A stretch of 64,000 bases of DNA from Moringa oleifera (Eukaryota; Streptophyta; Magnoliopsida; Brassicales; Moringaceae). The stretch lies in NCBI GenBank assembly GCA_021397835.1, contig JAJFZO010000609.1, positions 2,048,501-2,112,500 of the forward strand, given 5' to 3'. This document shows, piece by piece, positions 35,831 to 56,295 of this stretch; within the stretch, counting starts at the first letter, position 1, and every line of letters starts with the position of its first letter. The notes under the pieces are model-generated. The model did not search any database and had not been told where the DNA came from. It worked only from the letters and a program-made list of their open reading frames with translations. The translations under genes and the position numbers were made by a program.

Positions 35831-38800
35831 CAACTATTCTTTATGCCTAATCTCAATCTGTTCCTTACTCTTTTTGCATTCATTGGTTTAGATAAACCCA
35901 ATCTCAAATAAACCAAATCTTAAATAGATTGTGATCTCAACCTGTTGCTCTTTTATAGTTGGTTTCTACTCAGATAAACTTAATCTTAGATAAACCTTGT
36001 TCTCAACCTATTCCTTGATATTCCCAAAACAAACCTCGACTTCCCTCTTCACCAATCTTAACAAATTGATTTTGTTTTCAAAATCTTCAAGTTTAACTTG
36101 GTGACAAAATTAAGTATTGACAGAAGTCACAATTCAACAGAATTCTCGAACTCATGCGCCTGAATCCTAATTGTATGCTTATTCTTGCCTACAATCACCT
36201 GCATAAAAATACCAGGTATGCCTAAATCTATGTTATTCTTGATTCACACTCATACTTCACCGATTTTCCTCTCTAATTTTGAGTTTCAAAATGATAATGA
36301 AGAACACACCTATATTTGTCTCTCTCTGTCTCTTGCAAATAGCACACCTCACTAGTCATCGGAATCTAACCATTAGAGGCTCGACCCTCTCTTGCAAAAT
36401 CTTGCAGCATGAAATACTTTTGGCAAGTTAACCATGTGAGTTATTTAGATAGGTCAATAAAACCAATCAGCCAAATTAGTTGATTAGTTCAACATCATAA
36501 TATTTCTACTTGTGCGACCTATAATTTTGAAGTATGATTGACAATTTTTAGGCGCAGCCTACCGATCAACCAAACCGGTTGATCACACATCATGTAAATA
36601 CTAGCTCCTTTATCCTTTTTTGCACAAGTAAAATTTTAATCAAAACTTATAAAGTCTCCTAAAACTAAGTAAAGTCTTATGTAAACACAACCCTAATATC
36701 TAATGTAATGTTATGGATTAAAAATTTAAATTATTTTAATAAATACCTTAATTTTGATGAATTAAAATGAAAAACCCTTGAACTTCAAAATTCAATGAAA
36801 ATAAAAATGATTAAAATGTAAACGGATAAAAAATGATTGAAATGAAAACAATGAGAAAAGTTGACAATATCACTTCAAAAACTCATTTGATATGATTTTT
36901 CTTTTTTTTTTTTGTTGAAATAGACTAAATTTTAGATTGAGAATACAAGATTTATTATTTGTAAGATTTAAGTTTCTTGAAAGAGATTAAAAAAACAAAA
37001 AAAAAAACTCTCCTATCATTTTTTTGTTAAAAAGATAATATACTATTTTAATGTAAAAAAAATTAAAATTTTGTGAATTAAAATATGAAAATTAAATTTA
37101 GTTAACCTTTCATACAAAATCATTCTGTGAAATTATTCTTTACTTAAAAATCTCTTATTGGATACCTCCTTTAGGCTTGTGAGAGGTTTATTATTAATTG
37201 ATGCTTACCAGTATTGCCTTAGGCGGTGACGAGTCTAAATCAAGACTTTAGTCTGGCTGCCCCAGGAAAGGCTCATGATGGACAACCCACTAGAGGCTCA
37301 ACCCACTAGGTTCATGGAGCACTCTCCCGAACAAAGTACGCCTAGATTTCAACTTGTCAACAATATAATCAACAAAATCCTATGAAGTTGCCCGTCAAAT
37401 AAGATAATGTCAAAAAAACCAAGAAATCAACTACATTGTTTAAAGCGAAGACAGACTGATATGTCACTTATTAAAATTAAACTAATTTATATATACTTTG
37501 GTTTAATTATGAAAAAAATGCCAAGTATAGTTAACCTAATTATCTGATTTATAACTAAATTTTATCAAAATTCATACTCATTTAAGTATCAAAAGGTAAT
37601 TCAATCGCATCGTGATAATCTTTTAATCATTGTTTTATCTTATAAATTTTTCTCGACTCCGATCATTATCTAAGAACACTTAAAAGATCTCTCTTAACAT
37701 GTCCTAATTCAATTACCTAATACTTTTCAATAGCACTTGATTTTTTTCTTATTAATTATGAAAATTCATTTTTATTTTTAGCACCTAAATCTGTTTTGTT
37801 ATAATAATTTTTTATAAAAAAAAACTCAGCATGCCATGACATTACTTTTTTGAACTGCTATCAATGCTATAACTTCTAAAAACCAAAAAAAAAAAAAAGA
37901 AATACTGTGGTGAATGCTGAAGTTATAGACTAAGATAAATGCAAAGAAGTTAGAAAAAACTGGTTTAATATATTGATAAAGTGAGCTATATTACTGTAAT
38001 GTCAAATTCAAAAGCATTAATAACTTAATGAAAGAACTATACCCACTGTTAATTATTACTTAAAAGCTGCAAGCTACCTTCTTTCACTTTGCAGTATGGC
38101 CTCCAAGCTCACGCATTTCTATTTTACAAACACCAACCTTAGTAAGCCATGCTAAAACTAACTTCTAAGCACTGGGGTCTTGATTGACTGGTTGCAGCTC
38201 AAGGCAAGGGAAGATGTCTCAATCGTTGTAATTCATTATCTAAATTAATTCAGCATTCTACAAGTGATGAGTACTGATAATAGCTTGCTACAACACTAGT
38301 ACATGCCTCTGGATTGGCAGTGCGTTCGGCTTTTCTCCAGAAACATAAATGCTCAATACTCCTTTTCTCTAGGTGTTAATTTCACAATCCCAACTTATAT
38401 TTCATTTCAAAATCCTAAGTTTTTCTCATATATAAGGCATAATTATGTGAACATAAAAAAATTATCTAGCGATATAGAAGAATAAAAAAATACATCTTTC
38501 ATGAGTTATGAAAAAATTAAACAAATAAAAAAATATATTTGTAAGGCTTCCAAGAAATTCTTTGATTTCTTCCAAATTTTGTTGGCTTATTAAAATATCA
38601 TATGCATAAAAAACAGGGTAATCATCTCAATGCCAAAATGCGAAGATAATTACCTGAACAGAGGAAGAAAAGAAAATTGGCAAGTCCAAAATCAAAACCC
38701 TATCCGCTTGTCCCATGGAAAGATTTCTTAGGCTCAAATATTGCAAAATATTGTCCAGTCTGAGCATCTGGGACCAAGGCAGATTTGATGGAGATCAAAT

Positions 38801-39084
38801 TCCAAATTCCTCCACAACTTATTTTCAATTTATCACTCATAAAAGGCAATAAGGAAAGGGGAATTAAAGAAGAGTCAGCTTCCCTGCAATTTGATCACAA
38901 TCCGGGTAACATTCTATTTCTGAATTGAGCCTACAAAGGCTGGAATATTTCATTATTTTGAAAAGTTGCCGCTTTCCAAATGTGTTACAAAAAAAAATCA
39001 GAATATCTATCAATTTTTATGAAAATACTATTTCTAGCTGAAATTGAGGGTTCTCTCACATGGACCAATAAAACCTCTGGCTGT
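35831..39084. other. Intergenic DNA, including the GAPCp 3' flank
   Basis: Mostly AT-rich with no recognisable gene. A GC-richer island at about 37190-37345 stands out but matches nothing I know. The part next to the GAPCp stop codon (about 38700-39084) should hold its 3' untranslated region and poly(A) signals on the minus strand; no exact site can be fixed. Confidence 0.5.
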
Positions 39085-47345
<8,261 letters not shown>

Positions 47346-47640
47346 TGCTGCAAAGAGCTGTTGTCGTCAAAAACCCTAGAAAGAGAGCGAGAAAAACCTT
47401 TGAGAATGAGGGAGGTGGATCCGGCTGCGGGTTTGGAGAGTAGGCGCAGACCAAAATGAAAATACCGACACTGTTTTAAGAGTTTTTAAAAAACAATGAG
47501 AGATGGTTGCTCGTATTTTTTAAAAGCAGAAATTTTGGGCGGACCGACACTGTTTTAAGAGTTTTTAAAAAGCAATGAGAGATGGTTGCTCGTATTTTTT
47601 AAAAGCAGAAATTTTGGGCGGAGTTTTCCTCGTGCCAACA
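47346..47640 (-). promoter_or_regulatory. GAPCp 5' leader and proximal promoter with 79-bp tandem duplication
   Basis: The stretch up to about 47460 is the likely 5' untranslated leader. Directly upstream, 47465-47543 is repeated at 47544-47622 with one substitution seen (TTTTTAAAAAACAATG against TTTTTAAAAAGCAATG). The unit contains AT-rich boxes and GGGCGGA. If genuine, the duplication doubles any promoter elements within it. Confidence 0.7.
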
Positions 47641-50600
47641 ACTTTCTCTTACATTGGGTTTTATTTTTCAGTGTGAGTGAGCTCATGGTACGATCATTAT
47701 GTTTCCCTTCAAAATTTGCGTATCAATGGCATTTCGGGGTGTGAGAGTCGAGGATGCAGGATATCTAAATGAGACTCCCGCAGGGTATTACATTCCATTA
47801 AGGCGGCGGATCCTTCTAACGACGCAGCTGAGCTGAGCTGAGCCTCATCGTTTAGCGGGTGACAACGAAAGGGAGTACCTCGAAAGCCACGTCAGATCGG
47901 TCTGGGAGATTTTGGGAGCTTTTTGCCCTTTGGGATTTAGCCGGTCCTACGGGTTGGCTTTGGAGGGCTTTTCAGGCTCCTTTCTCTACAGTTCCATCAT
48001 CTAACACTAACTTCAGCTATGGAATATTCTATTTATGATGGCCAGATTCGGTAAGAAATTTGATTTTTAAAAAATTATAATGACTTTTTCATATAATAAT
48101 ATAAAAAGTTTAATAATTTATATTAAAAAATTCAAAATTTAAGTGATATTTATATAAGATATCTGAGTAGGTGATTTTTTAAAAAAAAAAATCAGATTTG
48201 CAACCTTTTTTGCAATTTTATTTTTACACGCCTAAGGGAAAAATATATTTTATGCTATTAATGCTAAAGCCAGCTGTTTTAGATTGCCAATCGATTAGAA
48301 AGTATAGATTGTTTTGAGGACATTTAAGTAATTTCATGTTATAGTGTAAGTCAAGCAAATGGTCAACTTTCTACGTGGAACGCGCCAGAATTTTTTTTGA
48401 GAACTTACGTGAAAAAGAAGAAAAGAATTAAAAATAGTTTCTATAAGTAGGAAAGGGTAATGCATGGACTCTTGTTGTGGGAGAGCAGCAGTGGATTTCT
48501 GTTGATGGGGTGGTTGGTTCGAAGTGGGACGGTTAAATCGAGGGAGAAGTACGGCGTAAGGGCAACGCACTGTTTGGTCTGCGTGGTGGGGTTCGTTGGG
48601 AACCAATCCTCTGCCCACGTGGTCCGTTTTAGTTCCGGCAGTTAGGCACGAGTTCACCGACCTTTTTCATTGACCATGACAGGCCATCTGCGAGGTACAA
48701 GCTCTTTTCTTGGATTAACCAAAGCGTATTGATACCGTCTTAAATTCTCAATTTTTAGGAAAAAAATCTCAAAATAATAACATTTTATTAGAAAATATAA
48801 TTTTATTTTATTTTCAAATAATAATTTCTAAAAATTATCAATAATTTGTAAAATGGTATTTGTTAAATTAATAAAATAATAATATTTTCAAAAAGTTAAT
48901 GATATATAAATTAAGTTTATAAATTTTTTGTCCGTCAAAACCACATCATTGAATAAAAAAATGATCTCCACTCTATATACTTTGTAAATATATTTTAAAA
49001 TTCGAAGTCATAATTCTAGAAGACAAGCGGGATGATTAAAACCTTAAAAGTAACAACATTACAAATGATATAAATTAAAATAATACTGTATTGGGTATTT
49101 ATTGACATAAATTAGTCATAAATATTTTTACTTAAATTATGATATTAATATATAACTATTTTTATGTTGTTATATTTATATGAATATCTTTTTTAATTAA
49201 GTTTATATTTTAATTTATGTTTTCATTAATTTTTTATGTTTTTACTATTAGATACTTTTACTTGTCTTTAAAATTTACATTTTTAATATTTTAAAATAAA
49301 AATTATTTAATTTTAAAATTTTTTTATTTCTTTTAAATGATCAAATGTCATATGCAAACAAATCTTTTTATTTTATTTGACTCAAGCTCTTATGTCAAGC
49401 GACCTTTAAATGAATCATTAGTATGAGGATAATTTGTTGAGGCTATCATCATTTTTTTGACCTTGTTCAAGTGAATGACATGAAATTTTTTAGTTCAGTG
49501 CTGACGTTGATCAGAATACTCCCAAAGCGTCAGGTTGATTCTTAAAGTACGCGTAATCTTTCAATTTTTAAAATATCTTAGAACTTGCTTAGAATTCATT
49601 TAGTGAGTAGATTTCAAAGAAATTTCTGATGCGCATAATATTTCAATCTTACTTGTTTAAAGAATCAATTCCTTAGGTTAATACTAGAAGAAATACTATC
49701 GATGGGTAACTTGCTTTAGTTTTTTAAGAGCGAAAATGGGTTCTTGAGTCCAACTCCTAGTAGTTTAGTGAAGTTACGACAAGGGTAAGCTTCAAAATGG
49801 GTCCTCTCTAAGTATGACAAATGCCAATCCAATAAAAAGAGCTCAAGTCTTGCAGCACCATCGTCGATCGTGCCGATCGCAACCGTTAACAATGCATATT
49901 TTCCATCATTGGCTTCTTGTTCCACTAGGTCCCATTTCCTTTTCCATTTCCATCTCTATCTCCATCTTTGTCATCATCTCCCTCTCCCATCTCTAGCGTT
50001 AACACACACCACGAGTGTCAAAACTCTAGTGGATTAGTGGTGATTATGGCTTTGCCAATTTCTTTCATTAGCTAGGGATATTGACTTTCCTCTTTTTTTT
50101 CGTTTGACTCCTTCCCCTTACCTTCTCTAGCTCTTTAAATCACTGGAACTTGCCTTCTTCAACTCTTGTTTACCTACAAGCTTCAGGCTATTTTCTCTTA
50201 AGAAAGAAAAAAAAGTAATTTGTTTTAAATTTCAGAATTATCATTTCAGAACTATATGTGTTAAAACAATAAAAAAGTGAATTTATCAACTTTCGATTAT
50301 GTATAGCTGCATGTGGTTAAGGTTAATAGACTATTAATAGTTAGAATGTGGGAACTCTTTAATTTTTTCCACTAAGCAATAGAAGTGATCATTGTTGGGC
50401 AAGAAGTATAACTTAATAGTGGTTTGCTTAAAGAGAAGTAGCTTCACCTTATGACCAACCCTTTTGGGCCCTTCAACATAAGCCAATTTTTAATCTTGAA
50501 TAAGGTATAAACCAGCCACAACAATTACACTTTTCAAAAACCGGAGACCTTTTAAGCTTTTGCTAAGTTTAGGGCCAAATGGGTTATAAATGGAATGGCC

Positions 50601-51172
50601 TCTATCTTCTCTTTCAAAAAGATATGCTCTCAAATGCCAACCATGATCTTGTATTATCACAAAATATTTGCCATCCAATGTCTTCTTTGATTCAATTTTT
50701 TATTTACCCACCAAACATTGCGTGAAAAATGATCACTGTAAAAAAAATAATAATTAGTTAACACCTAATTTTTTACTAGCTTTAAAATTTATCAAAAAAG
50801 TGTAAATAAATAACCAATCTTTTCACGATTCGTTAAAAAATTATAAAGAAAAGTTATTAAAAATCACTTTTTTCTCACGGTTCTTATGCGAGTCATAAAG
50901 AAAAAAAAAATCAAAATTTGTCACATGTGTATGTGACACACAAAGTAGTGATGAAATATCTCCGCTACTAGAAAATTGTTCATTAATTATAGCTGCCAAA
51001 AATCAAACAAGTGAGAGAGAAAGAGAATTTGAAGAATCCGATCCTAATTTCGTTTTTGATATTAAGTTTACAAAAACAAAAGAACATGAGGATTTATGTC
51101 CCCCGAGAGTTATAAAGGATTTCAACGACGCAAAGATAAGGATGAACTGAACCTGTTTGAAAAGAATCTTAC
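47641..51172. other. Intergenic region, no gene recognised
   Basis: The first part (47640-48010) is moderately GC-rich upstream DNA of GAPCp. A second GC-richer patch (48440-48660) holds a G-box, CACGTG, at 48616-48621 and overlapping frames on both strands that I do not recognise. 48720-49480 is very AT-rich. A 62-codon minus frame at 50490-50678 (IIQDHGWHLRAYLFEREDRG) ends in a stop and resembles nothing known to me. 49716-49925 is similar. None has splice or family support. Confidence 0.5.
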
Positions 51173-51257
51173 CTCCGAAGTATTTACAATTTAATCTTAA
51201 ATGACTTGGGGGAGCTCTTGATGATGCTGCCAACGGAGTTACACAACAAGCGAGCAT
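51173..51257 (-). other. Candidate orphan first exon (transit-peptide-like)
   Basis: An ATG at 51257 opens MLACCVTPLAASSRAPPSHL followed by RLNCKYFG and meets a good donor, GGAG|GTAAGATT, at 51173. The peptide is Ser/Ala/Arg-rich like a plastid transit peptide. Its start codon lies about 450 bp from that of the divergent plastid protein gene at 51709, as in a shared promoter. I find no convincing following exon on the minus strand, so it may be a gene fragment or chance. Confidence 0.3.
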
Positions 51258-51716
51258 GAGATTGGAGTTCAGAGTTTTATCGTTATTTCACATCGGAGTT
51301 GCCTTAGGCTTATTCTAGAAGCCTCTTGACCATATCTTGCATTATTAATAAATGTGTTTTTTTAATAGTTAATTAATTTTTTAAAAATGATGAATATTTA
51401 AAATTAAAAAATATATTTATATCTTTAATAAGAAGTAGTAATGCCAATTTGCTAATTATGTGATTTTATGATTTTTTACATTTCTTGTATTTATTGGTTG
51501 AAACACAAATTTCCGTACATCAGCGCATACACACAGCCAAAGTTATTCTTATTATTATTTTTTAAAACAACTTGAAATTCATAAGCCTTAGCCTCTCTCT
51601 CTCTCTTTCTGCCCGTCATACCTGGGACTTTCTCGCGGCGGTCCCTCGTGCCGACCTTAAATTGCATAACCCGCTCTATCTCTCTCCCTGTGTTTTTGCG
51701 ATTTGGAGATGGTAAG

Positions 51717-51744
51717 CTCTTTCGTTCGAACTCTTTCGTTCGAA
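51717..51744 (+). repeat. 14-bp perfect tandem duplication in exon 1
   Basis: CTCTTTCGTTCGAA occurs twice in a row, nine codons or fewer from the start codon. Its length is not a multiple of three, so it shifts the frame of the plastid protein gene. Confidence 0.98.
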
Positions 51745-53213
51745 CTAGCGCTCCGGTCTCCGTCTATTGCTTCACTCCTCTCCAGAACGACGCTGCCTGC
51801 TACAAGAAATATGGTATGAATATTTTTTTTTTTCTTTGAGGAAATCCGAAACACTTCTTTGTCGGCTGGTAGTTAAGCAATCAAGGAGAAGATTTAGCAT
51901 AAACCTTCGGCTGTATTTTTCCTAGTATCTTTTTATTTGGATTTTGAATTATGATAATTCGGGTTGTCTCTGCAACAATTGTTTAGGGAAATGCATGAAT
52001 ATGCCCAACAATTGTTACTTAAATACTTTCTATTACCAAGAATAATGTTAAATGACCCTAGAACTTGGGATTTTAAGGTTGCAGTCTTATTTGCTGGATC
52101 ACCATAGGCTGTGAGAATTTTGGTTAACTGAGAAAACCCAAATGAAAACCCACTGTACCCAGCCATACATAAAGAATCATTATGCTGAAATTATCGAAAG
52201 AAAACTCATGCTTTCTAACCGACTATATTGGCCAACGAGATGAAGGAAAAACCTTTTCCATCATCAACAAATGGAATTCTTTTTCTTTATTAGATGAACT
52301 AGTTAAGAGCTTAGGTTTATAGGGATGTGTAAATAATCACCCTTTCTTTCAGAACCACCAATCTGATAGAGTATAAACTGGGAGTACAAATGTTCTTATT
52401 TTTGTTCATCATCCATTTTGTGTGTTTGTTCTCTTTCAAATGGAGCCAAAAAGAAAAAAAAAAGAATGTTTCATGACCTAGTATGTGGCAATTATTTATA
52501 TTAACTTTTTTCTTTTTTTTTTTTGGTCACCTATTTTATTTCTTTCATACTTTCTACATATCTTCATAAGTCCAGCCCAAGGTTTTCTTCGACGTACCAT
52601 GTATATACGTATTAACTTATTCTCGGTAAATATTGAGAAGGAAACTATTATTTGCAAATTCTCTCAGATGATATGTGCCAGTGGATCTATAAGTGGTTGG
52701 CGGTCACTAAGTGGTATAAATATAGAAGCTTGAAGCATTGTGTCACTGAATTATCTGTCGTAGTAATTATATACATTTATTACCTGATAAAATTCTGCAT
52801 CATGACTGTGGGTTGGTTTACTGTTAAAACGATTTAAAATGGATATGTTTATAACACTTGATTAAGGTGTGTGGGACAAACATGTGTAACTAGGACAATG
52901 GAAACATCCTAAGCAGCTGAGATTCTTCAAGATATATAAGCATCAGTGTTAACCCTATTTGTTCTTATTGATTGAAGTTGTTTGGTTTGGCTTGTCTAAG
53001 CCATCTTCTCTAGAACTAATTTGTGAAGGTCAACTGTTACATTGAAAAGGATGAAGTGATTAGGCACAAGTGGGTCAAACTTGTTGGTTTTTGGTAATTT
53101 TACCTAGTATTTAACCAGAGTCATTTATCTTTAATTTAGTCAACCTATGAAGAAGAAAGTTCTGTTCTGTGCTATGGAAATCGTTGATGAATTACAGGAG
53201 CTAATTAAGTTTT

Positions 53214-53307
53214 TGTGATGTGATTCAGTGAGGGTTTCCATGCGATGTCAACCACTAAGTTGTGATGTGATTCAGTGAGGGTTTCCATGCGATGTCAACC
53301 ACTAAGT
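53214..53307 (+). repeat. 47-bp perfect tandem duplication across an intron-exon border
   Basis: The unit starting TGTGATGTGATTCAGTGAGG at 53214 recurs at 53261. It contains the acceptor TTCAG and the first bases of exon 2, so there are two equivalent acceptors. Use of the first one adds 47 bases and leads to an in-frame TGA. Confidence 0.97.
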
Positions 53308-54057
53308 GGAAGCAAGGGGCGAATTGAAGTTGCTGCTCTGGGTCCAGTGGGGCTTGGCTCGCAGTTGCAACCCATTTATGGGAAAAGAGTTACCACAAAT
53401 TCTAATCAAATAAAATCTGCTTCTGTAATATGTGCTTCTGCTTTGGTAAGTTCATGCATTCATTTTCTCTTATTTATGCTAGCCCTGTTAATTAAATTGC
53501 ATAATTCTTCATATTCTGGATGCAGAAGTGGTAAAAGCCTGTTTCCATGACTTGAAAAGACTGAGGATTGATACGCGTCTTTGTCGTAGAAGTCATTTAT
53601 TGTTTATGCATGTTACTGGAAGTATGAACTTCTGCATTGTGCTATCTGGTGGTTTTTGAGGTCCTCGTAATAGAAATGGAAATGGCTGAGACGAGCCTGA
53701 TTGAGATCTTCATCATGATCATGGCTATTAAAATGTATTGATGCTTAATCTAAGTTGAGTTATTCAACTACCAAATTTTTTTGATCAGGGTATTCAGCTA
53801 CCTAATTATAAATATATACAATGCAGTCTTGGAGATGTTAATTCAGCCTGTTTGTTAGGTAGCTTGATTTGTGAGAGTTATTCATTATGAGGACTGAGAA
53901 AGGTTGCCAGGATGTGTGATACTCCCTAGAAGATTTGCTTTTCTATAACGTCATTAATGTACATTGTCTGCAGCATGTGGGACATAGGTTATGGACATAA
54001 TAGCATTGGATCAACAGATAGTATATGCATCTTGAAAGATACATTCCCTGTTGTCAT

Positions 54058-54058
<1 letters not shown>

Positions 54059-54109
<51 letters not shown>
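54059..54109 (+). repeat. (CT)n microsatellite in intron 3 neighbourhood
   Basis: About 24 CT repeats upstream of the third exon of the plastid protein gene; the poly-Leu/Ser frames across it are artefacts. Confidence 0.97.
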
Positions 54110-54112
<3 letters not shown>

Positions 54113-54764
54113 TAGTGCGCTCGTCCAAGGATAGCTTCATTTTCTTCTATGTTTTATGGGCCGCCCTTTGTTGGAGGCTGTCTGCTGGCTTTAATTTGTT
54201 TTTTTTTCCTTTCTCTGTAGAATGCTAGATGCAGCGAAGGGCAAACCCAAACTATTACCCGTGAGGCACCAACAATCACCCAAGCTCCTGTTCATGGTAC
54301 GGTCATATGTTTGTTTTGATCAGCATTTAATGAGCTCATGCATATGTTCCTTTTTTGATTTCAATCTTTCTTGTGTGATATCCATGTTAAGATCAGTGGC
54401 CTTCTCAAACGCCCCCCCCGCCCCCCCCAAAAAAAAAGTGCAGTAATTTGTTCTCATGCAAATACCGTTATCACTATTAGTTATTTAGTTTTGCAATTTT
54501 TTTTCACACTTTTGATTCTGTAGGGGAATGTGTTAATCTGATCTAATGTCTAATTTGATTCCAGCGAAGGAGAAGTCACCAGAGCTTGATGATGGTGGGA
54601 CTGGATTTCCACCTCGTGATGATGGTGATGGTGGAGGTGGTGGGGGAGGTGGGGGAGGTAACTGGTCAGGTGGATTCTTCCTTTTTGGCTTTCTTGCTTT
54701 CCTAGGCTTCTTAAAGGATAAAGAAAGCGAGGAGGATTACCGAGGTGGTAGTAGGAGAAGATGA

Positions 54765-56295
54765 AAGAAATCTCCCAGCGATTATAGTTTGGCTTTTTTC
54801 TGCTTTTGGATTATAGTTTGGCCTTTTTCTGCTTTTTGCCGTGTAATTTTTTTGATCCAGTGGAGCTAATTGCTAAAGTAACATTACGCATTCTTTTACC
54901 TATGTATTTCCTCCTTGTAAACTCATTCTGGTTTACATGGGAAGTTTTGGTTGCACTTATCAATACTGTTTGTGTCTAGACTGACCATCCTAAATCTAGT
55001 ATAACCTTGATTATCCTTGAGGTTTAATTGTATTGGATGCTTAAGCTGGATTTGATTATTTGCATTTTCTGAACTCTTGAGGGAGAATCAGAAAACTATG
55101 TTCTTGAGCCCACGATATTTTAATAATATGTTGGAATGATGAATCTTTGACCTCAATGCCAACAAAACTTGCAGGATGAGTGGCTTTAAGATTTTGAAAA
55201 AAAGAAAATAGAAAGGAAAGGAATGAGAGAGCAATTTGTTGTCATTACCCATTAAATTGTTTAAACGATGTTTATTGATTATCTGTGAATTCCGGAAGAC
55301 TAATATACTGAAGTGTTGGAAGAATAATAAACTAACGTTCTAAGAATAACATTCTTCCTCTGCAAGCTGGAATGGTGTTTATCGTCAAACATTGGTGCTC
55401 TGCATCTGCAATCTGGAATAGCAAATCATGTTCATGAGGTATTGATACCGTTTTGGCATCTAGGTGCTAGGACTTCAATGATGCTAAGTAGAAGTTCTGT
55501 ACATTATATCTTCAATGATGCTAACTAGAGGTCCTGTACATTATATCGTGCATAAGTGCAAAGGAAAATGCAAGCTAAAATAACAAGTTGAATAGTAAGG
55601 CCAGAAATGCAATATAAAAGGAGGATATCCAAATATTAGCTATGATGCTAAATGACAGTAAAAGAATTACACCCATCTGGTTGTGGCTGATCTGAAACCA
55701 GGAAAACTTATTTGCCTTCACAACCAAAGACAGAAGAGAAAGGTGCTCCTCGCAAAACAAAAACTTGCTGGAAACAGGAAAGATTAATGGTTCGTACTTA
55801 TCTGACCAACTTCAAATTGGCATGCCAGAATGTATTATGTTTGTTGATTGATCAAAATGAAATTTTGAATAATAGGTGGGAAGCGACCATGAATAAATGT
55901 GAATGGCCAAAGCAATCATCCTCTACATCCACTTTGCCATTAATCTAAACCTAGAGGTCAGCTTCAAATGGAACACATACCAGATTGAGCTTCATAGAAA
56001 TTGGCAAAACCCAAAACCAACAATAGACTACTTGTTCGAAAAAGTTAAATGGAGAAAGGAAGATAACAGTCCAACCCCAGTGGCAAATTGTAAGATCCCA
56101 TCATTATTGAAAAGAAAATGCATATACCTTATCAACAATCCCACAAACCAAATCTTTGCTCACCAATTGAGGTAGAAAATATTTTCACTTTTTCTTCTTT
56201 ATTTTTTAAGGTGGGCAACAATTTGCAGCAGCGGAGCTCAAATCACTATAATGAAACACAGGGTGATCCGTAAGGTAATCGCTACCAACAGCCCA
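54765..56295. other. Convergent intergenic region and 3' untranslated regions
   Basis: The 3' ends of the plastid protein gene (plus) and the DCN1-like gene (minus) face each other here. It contains a 29-bp imperfect tandem duplication at 54781-54838 (ATTATAGTTTGG..TTTTTCTGCTTTT twice) in the presumed 3' untranslated region and a 37-bp duplication at 55473-55509 / 55510-55546 with three mismatches. Open frames at 55712-56175 have no recognisable product. Confidence 0.6.

Larger units (their letters stand above)
51709..54764 (+). pseudogene. Small Gly-rich plastid membrane protein gene, frame broken in exon 1
   Basis: Four exons: 51709-51813, 53276-53445 (or from the duplicated acceptor at 53229), 54221-54296 and 54565-54764. 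Exons 2-4 join in frame: MRCQPLSGSKGRIEV, LQPIYGKRVTT, then NARCSEGQTQTITREAPT, then ELDDGGTGFPPRDDGDGG, a Gly run, and NWSGGFFLFGFLAFLGFL, a hydrophobic probable membrane segment, ending in charged DKESEEDYR. Exon 1 would encode a transit peptide, but the 14-mer at 51717-51730 is repeated at 51731-51744. With both copies, exon 1 ends in phase 0 and runs into TGA at the exon-2 start. With one copy, the phase becomes 1 and joins exon 2 perfectly, giving about 178 residues. The protein looks like the conserved plant family that includes YELLOW LEAF 1-type proteins, but I am not sure of that name. It could be functional if the duplication is an assembly error. Confidence 0.7.

Noticed and set aside
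54025..54228. 67-codon frame with a Leu-Ser repeat
   Set aside because: Reading of the (CT)n microsatellite in an intron; the real exon at 54221 uses another frame.
55712..56175. Two plus-strand frames of 78 and 90 codons downstream of the plastid protein gene
   Set aside because: No family resemblance, no splice context; the area is convergent 3' flank.
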